From a virus, in IMG/VR virus record IMGVR_UViG_3300007960_000173, positions 1 to 24,819 of that record: a DNA stretch of 24,819 nucleotides; one strand, 5' to 3'. A program made the translations under genes and the position numbers. Of the stretch, positions 1 to 6,238 are shown in pieces. Under the pieces are notes generated by a model. The model was given only the letters and a program-made list of their open reading frames with translations. It did not search any database and was not told where the DNA came from. Numbering within the stretch: the first letter of the stretch is position 1; each line of letters opens with the position of its first letter.

Positions 1-64
1 AAACCAAATCACGGATAGTAATAAGCCCAGCATCAGTAGAAACAAGAGTATCACCATCCAAGCA
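1..64 (-). other. Intein N-terminus inserted in NrdJ (partial)
   Basis: Directly after NrdJ Cys317 the frame reads CLDGDTLVSTDAGLITIRDL. This matches intein block A: nucleophilic Cys1, Gly-Asp-Thr, then a Gly and a hydrophobic strand ending in Asp-Leu. The insertion point (Asn-Pro-Cys / intein) is the site used by the known NrdJ-1 type inteins, whose C-extein restarts at Ser-Glu-Ile. Only 21 residues are visible, so it cannot be decided whether the intein is mini, carries a homing endonuclease, or is split. Confidence 0.85.
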
Positions 65-1015
65 ACAAGGATTCGTTCCCCAGTCTTTATCATTGGAGAA
101 ATAAAATCCCGGCTCTCCACTACCTGATTCTTTTACTCGCTCCCAAAGATCTTGGAAGTATTCTTTAGTAATCCTATGACGAAGGAGCACAACTGAGTTG
201 TTTGCTCTACCTCTTTGTGGTGCTGTCTCCCACCAGTTCCCTGTCTTGGCTGAAATCATTTCTTGGTCGTCAGCAGAGAAAAGGGAAATAAGGGCAGCAC
301 GGCGGATACCACCAGCCAACACAGCATCGGCAATGTGGCAAATCATATCGTGAACTTCGATAGTGGTAAGCTTGTCGCCGTTTTCCTTGGCTTCAAACAT
401 ACCTTGCAGTTTCACAAGGCATTCTTTTAGTGGCTGTGGTCCGGGGGCTTTACCGCCAGAAGTAACAAGGCGAGCACCCTTTGGTCGAATGTCTGAGTAG
501 TCAAAGCGGAGCTTGGAACCGCCTTGGAAGTAAGAGCGAACCAAAGCCTTGACTGAATCTGCCCAGCCCTCGATAGAGTCATTCACTAAGAAGCGACGGG
601 TTCGCTTTGAGTTTGGCTTTTGGATTACTGGGAGTTTCTCTACATGGTGCTTCTGAACACTATAGCCTACACCAGTTCCGCCGAGAAGAAGAAACATAAT
701 CTCTCCGAATACTCGCCAGTCATCGATTGGTGCGAAGGCACAGTTGTAAATACGGTTTGGTGCTACTTCAATTGGTTTGCCACCAAACTGCATTGACCGC
801 ATAGAAGGAAGTACCTTCTTTTGGTACACCATTTCGTAAGCAGACTCAATCTCTTCTGCTAGTTGTGGAAACTTCTTCTGGTGCATTTCCTTGTTTCTAT
901 CGACAATCTCACTCCAAGTTTCTCTCCTCTCCACTTCAGGAAGATAGCGAGCATACTTCATGTGGACTGTGATGTCCGATAAAATGTCTCTTGCTACTTT
1001 ATGTTTATCTGTCAT
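1..1015 (-). CDS. nrdJ: Class II ribonucleoside-triphosphate reductase, N-terminal part, interrupted by an intein (partial)
   Basis: Adenosylcobalamin-dependent ribonucleotide reductase, which makes deoxynucleotides for phage DNA synthesis in the host cytoplasm. The 338 readable residues begin at an ATG with an AGAGG Shine-Dalgarno, 2 bases beyond the helicase stop, and run off the window. Family features seen are SMRSMQFGG (71-79), NCAF with Cys92 as the likely first redox cysteine, the LLLGGTGVGYSV core (109-120), the DYSDIRPKGARL stretch (172-183) and GTNPC (313-317). Cys317 in Asn-Pro-Cys corresponds to the thiyl-radical cysteine. The usual Glu does not follow; residues 318-338 instead start an intein (CLDGDTLVS). 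The pattern fits the monomeric RTPR/NrdJ type better than NrdA, which is inference because the B12 domain and C-terminus lie outside the window. Last gene of the visible replication string. Confidence 0.9.
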   Translation of the reverse strand, partial: MTDKHKVARDILSDITVHMKYARYLPEVERRETWSEIVDRNKEMHQKKFPQLAEEIESAYEMVYQKKVLPSMRSMQFGGKPIEVAPNRIYNCAFAPIDDWRVFGEIMFLLLGGTGVGYSVQKHHVEKLPVIQKPNSKRTRRFLVNDSIEGWADSVKALVRSYFQGGSKLRFDYSDIRPKGARLVTSGGKAPGPQPLKECLVKLQGMFEAKENGDKLTTIEVHDMICHIADAVLAGGIRRAALISLFSADDQEMISAKTGNWWETAPQRGRANNSVVLLRHRITKEYFQDLWERVKESGSGEPGFYFSNDKDWGTNPCCLDGDTLVSTDAGLITIRDLV

Positions 1016-1017
1016 TC

Positions 1018-2364
1018 TTATAACCTCTTATATTTTGATCTCAGTGATTCGCTCTGTGTTTTTACAGTCGGAGCAACTGTGTTGCCTGCAATCCCCATAG
1101 GCATTACTTTTATCTTTACATTTGAAGTATCCATTTTTATTGGGAACAGAATACCATCAGGACCATTTCTATTCTTGGCAACATACATATTCCCTTTGTT
1201 CATTGCCTTTTGTTCTTTAGTCCTAGAAATCGTAAAGATAAAGTCTGCGACGAAGCATTTATTATATGCTTCTGAAATGGAACTCATATCGATTACTTCG
1301 GCATTCAATCCACTTCTGTTTGTTTGAGAGGCAGTCCAGATAGGACACTCAAAGACCTGAGCTATGCCTCGGAGTTCTTCATAAATCGACTCCAGATCAT
1401 GTCTTTTCTCGCTGGTTCTCTTGGTTGTTACCGGTCTGAGAAGGTCAGCATAATCAACAATGATCATATCTATACTTATGCCTCTAGACTTAATTCTTTC
1501 CAAATGATTTTTGATTGTCGCCGTAGTTGCTGATTTTGTTGGATATTCTTTTATGATAACATTTCCATCAATATCCTTGATGTTTTCGTAGATCTGCTCT
1601 TTGAAGCTGAAGATGTCTCCAAGCTTCACTCCGGTGATACAACTATCATAGCGAGTTCCAATAACTGTATCAGACATTTCCAGACTGTAGTGAATGACTG
1701 TCTTGCCAAGCTTGACTGCTTGTGACCCAAGGTGGACCAGAGCCATAGACTTACCAGCACCAGTTGGGGCAATCACCACTCCCAACTCTCCGTTGCCAAG
1801 ACCGCCCTTACAAATGCCGTCAATCTCTTTCCAGCCAGTTGTGACTGGATCTCGTTGTTTGATTTTGAATCTCTCTTCGAAGTCTAGCTTGTAGTCGTAA
1901 CCAAAGTTCACATCGGTTCCCAGTTTCAAAGCATCATTGATAACACTACTAATCTCGTCGAAAGAAGAGTTGTTGAGCAGCTTTACTGATTTCATCATTG
2001 CTTCTTTTAGTTTCTGTTTCTTACAGAAATCTAGTGAAGTCTCTTTTACATAATCACAGTCCTCAATGATTGAAGTGTCTTTTAGAGTTTTTACCAAGTA
2101 TTCTTTGGCTTGCTCTCGTACAACTTCGTCTTCGACCTCACTACGAAGCAGAGTAGCCATAATCTTCAGCGAGGGATAAACCTCGTATTTCTCTTTATAT
2201 TCGTAAACACTCCTGACAATCGTCTGAAGATACTTGAACTCCAAGAAGTTGTAGTCAAGCACCTCTCCAATCTGGTCTGCGAACACTCTTTCTGTCAAGA
2301 TAAGATAAGTCAGTTTATCCTGAAATGTCTTACCAAATCTTGAGAAATCAGTTTTTTCCGTCAT
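1018..2364 (-). CDS. 41: Replicative DNA helicase, DnaB/gp41-like (SF4)
   Basis: Hexameric 5'-3' replicative helicase that unwinds DNA at the fork. Length is 448 aa against 475 in T4 gp41. The N-terminal about 160 residues are helical, as in the DnaB-type N-terminal domain. The RecA-like motor shows Walker A APTGAGKS (199-206), the family motif HYSLEMSD (225-232), Walker B IIVDYADLL (301-309), the WTASQTNR sensor (343-350) and the arginine-finger stretch AKNRNG (396-401). All catalytic motifs look intact. The ATG overlaps the stop of the upstream small membrane protein gene (ATGA) and has a GGAAGG Shine-Dalgarno. NrdJ follows after 2 bases, so helicase and reductase are almost certainly co-transcribed. 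No primase is visible in the window. Confidence 0.92.
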   Translation of the reverse strand: MTEKTDFSRFGKTFQDKLTYLILTERVFADQIGEVLDYNFLEFKYLQTIVRSVYEYKEKYEVYPSLKIMATLLRSEVEDEVVREQAKEYLVKTLKDTSIIEDCDYVKETSLDFCKKQKLKEAMMKSVKLLNNSSFDEISSVINDALKLGTDVNFGYDYKLDFEERFKIKQRDPVTTGWKEIDGICKGGLGNGELGVVIAPTGAGKSMALVHLGSQAVKLGKTVIHYSLEMSDTVIGTRYDSCITGVKLGDIFSFKEQIYENIKDIDGNVIIKEYPTKSATTATIKNHLERIKSRGISIDMIIVDYADLLRPVTTKRTSEKRHDLESIYEELRGIAQVFECPIWTASQTNRSGLNAEVIDMSSISEAYNKCFVADFIFTISRTKEQKAMNKGNMYVAKNRNGPDGILFPIKMDTSNVKIKVMPMGIAGNTVAPTVKTQSESLRSKYKRL

Positions 2365-2630
2365 TTTCCTTCCAATAGGTTGTATTCCCTAGCCCATGCT
2401 TGGACCTGCTCCAACGAGGGCTTTGTATCTGCTTTCTTTGTTCTAAACATCTGAATACAAGAAAGCAGGATACTAATTCCAATAAACGAAGCATACAACA
2501 TTAGCATCCATTTTGCAAGCACTAAATCAACAAAATACATAATAAATGTCATAAAGCCTGTTGCTTTACCTAAAACAAAAAAAGCTGACGAGGCTTTCGT
2601 CAGCGGTGATAAGTCGTCCCAAAAGTCCAA
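2361..2630 (-). CDS. Small membrane protein, TTG start
   Basis: I do not recognise a family for this 89-aa protein. It has two adjacent hydrophobic segments (about residues 16-37 and 40-60) and then a charged tail (RTKKADTKPSLEQVQAW), which suggests a small two-pass or hairpin inner-membrane protein. The TTG start is supported by a GGGGGA Shine-Dalgarno that overlaps the exonuclease stop. A shorter reading from ATG at 2552 (63 aa) has a poor ribosome site but would avoid a perfect terminator hairpin that lies in codons 9-18. Its 3' end overlaps the helicase start by 4 bases. No function can be assigned; the position between exonuclease and helicase does not by itself imply a replication role. 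Confidence 0.6.
   Translation of the reverse strand: MDFWDDLSPLTKASSAFFVLGKATGFMTFIMYFVDLVLAKWMLMLYASFIGISILLSCIQMFRTKKADTKPSLEQVQAWAREYNLLEGK
2577..2604 (-). terminator. Intrinsic terminator hairpin after the exonuclease gene
   Basis: On the minus strand an 8-bp perfect stem (GCTGACGA / TCGTCAGC) with a 5-base loop is followed by seven T and then GTTTTA. It starts about 30 bases after the exonuclease stop. It lies inside the TTG-initiated frame of the membrane protein, so it could end exonuclease transcripts or act as a translation-sensitive attenuator for helicase and nrdJ. Confidence 0.8.
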
Positions 2631-2634
2631 TGTG

Positions 2635-3603
2635 TTATCCCCCTTTGCTCTCTACGGATATCCTTTTGAATAAAGTAAATAAGTCGTTCCAGTCGTAAAC
2701 TCCAAAGCCATCCTCAATCATCATTGCTCTCACACCAGATTTGTTGAAGTTGAACTCTGGATTGTTTAGCATTCGCCTAATGTACTGAGCACTCTGGGCT
2801 GATATGTTTGGAACATACAACTGCATCATTTTGTAGTTCTTTTCGATTATGTCTCTTTTCTCGACAACATTCTTGAAGACCTTGAGTTTGCTATCGACAC
2901 CCTCGGCAAAGTCAACTAGCTCCTGTATGGTATACGATTTCTCCTCGGAAAGGAAAGGAAATCGCTTGGATACAGTCGCCAAACCTGCTCCACCAATGCC
3001 GGGAAGGTTATCACTCTTGTCCCCTGCTATTGCTCTCGCAAGTGCGAAGTTTGTTGGGTGGATCTCAAACTGGTCGAGGATCCTTTTCTTGTTTAGGATT
3101 TCCTTCTGGATTGGTCTATACAAGATAGTTGTATCGTCACATAACTGAATAAAGTCTTTGTCAGAACTTAGAATAATCTTGTGGTACTCGGACAAGGCTT
3201 GAGACTGGGAAGCCAAAGCAATAATGTCGTCGGCTTCCACATTCTCAACATAAGACTGGAGGATTGGCATTTCGTTTAGATATTCGATTAGCCGCTCCTG
3301 TTGCCAGTTCTTATTGTCCTCCTGCTCGCCAGCAGTCATGTTGTGTATGTCTCTGTTTAGTCGGACTGGTTTTCTTCCTGCCTTGTAGTTTTTGTCGATG
3401 CTCTTTCGTTTCTGTGAGCCACCGTCCCAAGCTACGAAGATTAGGTCTGGGTTGATTGTCCGACAGACAGCCTGTAGTGATTTGATAAAACCTTTTGTGC
3501 CGCCAATGGGCTGACCATTTGTAGACAGGCTGGGGTCTACAATATAGTTTCTCATGAAAAGGTTTAGTGCATCAATGAGAAGTGCTCTTTTCTTATTTGC
3601 CAT
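2635..3603 (-). CDS. rnh: 5'-3' exonuclease / RNase H (PIN-FEN family, T4 Rnh-like)
   Basis: Structure-specific 5' nuclease that removes RNA primers and flaps from Okazaki fragments. Its 322 aa compares with 305 in T4 RNase H. Metal-site motifs are all present: LLIDALNLF (8-16), AWDGG (58-62) with a basic RKSIDKNYKAGRK stretch after it, VEADDIIA (122-129), SSDKDFIQLCDD (145-156), and AGDKSDNLPGIGGAG (192-206), which also begins the helix-hairpin-helix DNA-binding element. The start ATG overlaps the end of the preceding acidic-protein gene by 11 bases, suggesting translational coupling because its own ribosome site is weak. T4 RNase H is likewise an RNase H/5' exonuclease that works with gp32-type SSB, which is also encoded here. 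Confidence 0.92.
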   Translation of the reverse strand: MANKKRALLIDALNLFMRNYIVDPSLSTNGQPIGGTKGFIKSLQAVCRTINPDLIFVAWDGGSQKRKSIDKNYKAGRKPVRLNRDIHNMTAGEQEDNKNWQQERLIEYLNEMPILQSYVENVEADDIIALASQSQALSEYHKIILSSDKDFIQLCDDTTILYRPIQKEILNKKRILDQFEIHPTNFALARAIAGDKSDNLPGIGGAGLATVSKRFPFLSEEKSYTIQELVDFAEGVDSKLKVFKNVVEKRDIIEKNYKMMQLYVPNISAQSAQYIRRMLNNPEFNFNKSGVRAMMIEDGFGVYDWNDLFTLFKRISVESKGG

Positions 3604-3778
3604 ACTCTAACTCGATTCCCAATTCTTTGAGGAGCTTGTCTAGTTCCTCATTTAATTTGTCTTCGTCGTCAGAGTCAGTGTAGTTGCCTTCTTCAAGAGC
3701 AGAAAGATAATAGAATGCTTCACGGATTAGTTCAGTTTTCTCTTCTAGGATCTCTCTTACTGCTTCCAAATCTTCCAT
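3593..3778 (-). CDS. Small acidic helical protein, unknown function
   Basis: I do not recognise this 61-aa protein. It is strongly acidic (a TDSDDEDKLNEELDKLL stretch plus many Glu in the first 20 residues) and its heptad-like Leu/Ile spacing suggests two amphipathic helices. It has a good AAGGAG Shine-Dalgarno at 9 bases and is the first gene after a promoter-like sequence at 3863-3891. It overlaps the exonuclease start by 11 bases, so the two are probably translationally coupled. Small acidic early phage proteins are often inhibitors or DNA mimics, but nothing here proves that. Confidence 0.7.
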   Translation of the reverse strand: MEDLEAVREILEEKTELIREAFYYLSALEEGNYTDSDDEDKLNEELDKLLKELGIELEYGK

Positions 3779-3862
3779 AGTCTTGGTCTCCTTTATTTTT
3801 GATAGACATAACTATGTTTGATTTTGGCTTTTTGCCTCTTTTTGTCTCTAACGATTTGGAAT

Positions 3863-3891
3863 ACTTTAACAGAGTGGTGGGGGGAAGTCAA
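3863..3891 (-). promoter_or_regulatory. Sigma70-like promoter for the acidic protein / exonuclease genes
   Basis: On the minus strand TTGACT is followed after exactly 17 bases by TAAAGT. It lies just past the lipoprotein stop and about 85 bases upstream of the 61-aa gene. The -35 region sits in a 15-base block (AAAAGTTCTTGACTT, 3885-3899) found identically at the ssb promoter. The 119-bp gap holds nothing else obvious. Confidence 0.6.
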
Positions 3892-3897
3892 GAACTT

Positions 3898-4239
3898 TTA
3901 GTGGTGGTGGTAATATTTTTTCTTGTGCTTTTTCTTTTTGTACTTCTTGGTTTTGATTTTACCTTTCACAACTTTCTTCTTGTAGTGCTTCTTGTAAATC
4001 TTGGTAAACCGCTTCTTCTTGTGCTCGTGATACTTGTCATAGTGGTAGTGGCTATGCACTGAACCACCATTGTGAGAATGCCTCAAGTGATCGATAACAA
4101 TAATATAATTGTAGGAGGGGTAGATAACATGATATTCCTCATAATACTCATAAGGATCGTAATGTTTTTTGGGGGAGTGGGCAAAGGCACATCCTGACAG
4201 GAGTGCGAGAAATAAAGATAGAGTGATGACTTTTTTCAT
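3898..4239 (-). CDS. His/Lys/Tyr-rich lipoprotein
   Basis: This 113-aa protein has a textbook lipoprotein signal: MKK, a hydrophobic core (VITLSLFLALL), then the lipobox LSGC with the lipidated Cys at residue 17. The mature part is highly biased. It first has a Tyr/His/Glu-rich segment (HYDPYEYYEEYHVIYPSYN), then a histidine cluster (HSHYHYDKYHEH), then a Lys/Tyr tail with many KK and KKK runs ending in HHH. I count 16 His after the lipobox. It should be anchored in a membrane with a basic, possibly metal-binding tail. The start has a GGAGGT Shine-Dalgarno 7 bases ahead, and the gene follows uvsX by about 45 bases. No family was recognised. Possible roles are surface modification, superinfection exclusion or metal binding; all are inference. 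Confidence 0.8.
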   Translation of the reverse strand: MKKVITLSLFLALLSGCAFAHSPKKHYDPYEYYEEYHVIYPSYNYIIVIDHLRHSHNGGSVHSHYHYDKYHEHKKKRFTKIYKKHYKKKVVKGKIKTKKYKKKKHKKKYYHHH

Positions 4240-4282
4240 GATTATAACCTCCGTTCCTTTTTTAGACGAAGGTCGTATTCAT

Positions 4283-5383
4283 TTATTCATCCTTTTCTTC
4301 ATAAAAGTCTTCTGCTTTGCCTAATCGTTGGTCGAACTTCTGAATGACTTCTTCGTCCATGATCTCATAAACTCGCTGCTTGAAAGCAGGGTCAGCCATC
4401 TTCTGTTCCCACTTGGAGGGTTGGAACTTTTCTACTTTGCCATCAGCCATTTCCATAGAGTACCAAGCACCAGCAGAACTCATATACTTTGAGCCTTTGA
4501 TTGCTTCGAATAAACTCTGGTCGTCCTGAACGCCAATGTCGTCAGTTCCCCACAAGATCTTGAAGTTGCATTGTCGACCTTGTGTCCCGAACCTACTCTT
4601 CTCCAACTTGACCTTGACCTCAGAGCCGATGCGGAATCCGCTTTCATCAGTGATGTAAGCAGCCTTAGCCTTGCGACCTGTCAGCCAGATACGAAGAGAG
4701 TAAGCATAAATCATAGCCTTACCGCCGGGAGTGACATATGGAGTAGTCAAAGCCTCGGCAGGGCGGCTGGTAATGTTACTCTTCAACTGGTTCAAAACCA
4801 AGAAGGTTGATTGGCTGTTGGCAATCGGCACAGTCAGCTTGGACATACCTTTAGCCAAGATCCTAGCCTTTACAGCCATAGAAGATTGGGGATTGAAATC
4901 TCCTTCCACATCGGAAATAGCAGGTGTAAGAGCCAGAGAGTCCCAAATAAAAAGCATACGATTTTCATTATTTGCCAACAAATCTTCGATAGTTTCAAGA
5001 ACAAATTCAACAGACTGAGCTTGAACATAAAGTAGAGTATCAACATCGCAACCAGCCCTTTCCAAGAAAGAAGGGTCGATAGCAGACTCTGAGTCGAAAT
5101 AGATAACATCGATTCCCTTCTTCTGAGCATTAGCCGCAACTTGAGCAGCCAAGAATGACTTACCTGTTGCTTCGAGACCTGCAATCTCCGTTACTTTACC
5201 GACTGGAATACCAGCCAGTTGTCCTTTACATATAATAGAGTCTAGCCATCTAGACCCTGTTGGAATCCAATCATTTACTTCTGTTGGATTCTCTTCGTTT
5301 AAGTTGTGTGCTACGGTCATACCTGCTCGCTTATTGATAAGCTTACGCATGTCAGCCATAGACAACTTGCCTGTTTTAGACAT
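4283..5383 (-). CDS. uvsX: RecA/UvsX-like recombinase
   Basis: ATP-dependent strand-exchange protein for recombination, repair and recombination-primed replication. Its 366 aa compares with 391 in T4 UvsX. The sequence shows an N-terminal helix region, PTGSRWLDSIICKG (41-54), Walker A GLEATGKS (69-76), IYFDSESAID (94-103) containing the likely catalytic Glu99, Walker B MLFIWDSLAL (143-152), a VLNQLKSN stretch (196-203) ending loop motif III, and PYVTPGGKAM (215-224). The C-terminus is acidic (EDFYEEKDE). The ATG has a strong AAGGAG site placed directly after the ssb terminator hairpin. The neighbouring SSB is its expected partner; a UvsY-type mediator was not seen. Confidence 0.92.
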   Translation of the reverse strand: MSKTGKLSMADMRKLINKRAGMTVAHNLNEENPTEVNDWIPTGSRWLDSIICKGQLAGIPVGKVTEIAGLEATGKSFLAAQVAANAQKKGIDVIYFDSESAIDPSFLERAGCDVDTLLYVQAQSVEFVLETIEDLLANNENRMLFIWDSLALTPAISDVEGDFNPQSSMAVKARILAKGMSKLTVPIANSQSTFLVLNQLKSNITSRPAEALTTPYVTPGGKAMIYAYSLRIWLTGRKAKAAYITDESGFRIGSEVKVKLEKSRFGTQGRQCNFKILWGTDDIGVQDDQSLFEAIKGSKYMSSAGAWYSMEMADGKVEKFQPSKWEQKMADPAFKQRVYEIMDEEVIQKFDQRLGKAEDFYEEKDE

Positions 5384-5396
5384 AATATCTCCTTAT

Positions 5397-5423
5397 AAAA
5401 AAGTAGGGGGGCTTGCGCCCCCC
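5397..5423 (-). terminator. Terminator between ssb and uvsX
   Basis: On the minus strand the stem GGGGGGC / GCCCCCC is closed by a GCAA tetraloop, with TAC and then six T following. It starts 5 bases after the ssb stop and its T-tract abuts the uvsX ribosome site (AAGGAG). It may reduce uvsX expression relative to the SSB, which is needed in larger amounts. Confidence 0.85.
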
Positions 5424-5428
5424 ATACA

Positions 5429-6181
5429 TCACATGCCCAGTTCTTTCAGAGCAGACTCAACGTCGTTGGAAGCCTCAATGGTGGGGGAGGCATACTTAGT
5501 TGTTTCGGAGGATTCAGTCTCCGCATCAACACCTTCGTTGAGGAACTCATCCAGAATGCCTTGTACATCCTGAGTAGACTTTCGCTCAAAAAGAGTGTCA
5601 AGGTCTGGTACGGAAGCTACAATCTCTTGACATGCTTCATCGCCGTCTTCGCACAATTGGGAGGATTTGCGTCGTGGCTGTACTTTCGTTTGTGGATAAA
5701 GCATACCCGGAGCTTTTCCGTAGGACAGAACAAGGTCTGTTCCGTCTTCAGGGTCGGTAATGTCGCCGTAGTCTGGGTTGAGAACCAGACTGAGGAGGGT
5801 TTCATACACGGTCTTACCATAACCCCAGACCTTTACACCCTCTGATTCTTCTCCACGAACCAGAACAGGTGAGAAGAAGCGCTGGCGAGCAAAGAGGCTT
5901 TTTGCCTGTTGTACACTCTCTGGAGAACCCTCGTTAAAGAGTTTCGTCGCAAAGTTACATACAGGGCAATCATCCCCAAAGTTGCGCTTCGGACAAAGGA
6001 AACCAGAACGGTTCCCAAGGTTGTAGTGAAAATGATGCTCCTTGAAGGGATCTTCATCAGGAGAAGGCAGAATACGAATTACATTCTCTCCTTCTTGAGG
6101 ACGCCAGAAGTCAGACTTCTTCTCTCCTTTCCCTTGAGCAGCAGCAAGTTTTTGTTTCATTTTATCAAGATTAATACCCAT
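5429..6181 (-). CDS. 32: Single-stranded DNA-binding protein, gp32-like
   Basis: Coats single-stranded DNA at the replication fork and during recombination. This 250-aa protein has the gp32 layout. The N-terminal basic region (KMKQKLAAAQGKGEKK) likely serves cooperativity. The core holds a zinc site: His49/50/52 followed by Cys63, Cys72 and Cys75 (LCPKRNFGDDCPVC), matching the His-Cys-Cys-Cys ligands of T4 gp32. The C-terminal tail is acidic and Ser/Thr-rich (from about residue 205), the part that in gp32 contacts partner proteins. T4 gp32 is 301 aa, so this is a compact version. The start has a GAAGGAG ribosome site. It sits next to uvsX and behind a strong promoter at 6210-6238. Confidence 0.92.
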   Translation of the reverse strand: MGINLDKMKQKLAAAQGKGEKKSDFWRPQEGENVIRILPSPDEDPFKEHHFHYNLGNRSGFLCPKRNFGDDCPVCNFATKLFNEGSPESVQQAKSLFARQRFFSPVLVRGEESEGVKVWGYGKTVYETLLSLVLNPDYGDITDPEDGTDLVLSYGKAPGMLYPQTKVQPRRKSSQLCEDGDEACQEIVASVPDLDTLFERKSTQDVQGILDEFLNEGVDAETESSETTKYASPTIEASNDVESALKELGM

Positions 6182-6209
6182 TTTCTCTCCTTCTAAAAGT
6201 TATAAACGA

Positions 6210-6238
6210 ACTATAAACAAAGTTAAAACAAAAGTCAA
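6210..6238 (-). promoter_or_regulatory. Sigma70-like promoter for ssb
   Basis: On the minus strand TTGACT is followed after 17 bases by TATAGT, about 30 bases before the ssb start. The -35 element overlaps the stop codon of the upstream gene. The block AAAAGTTCTTGACTT (6232-6246) is identical to that at 3885-3899, suggesting one regulatory class. Confidence 0.7.

Noticed and set aside
1001-1327. Plus-strand open frame of 108 codons opposite the helicase gene
   Set aside because: It lies wholly opposite conserved helicase codons, has no ribosome site, and its sequence looks like antisense translation. The same holds for all other plus-strand frames in the window.
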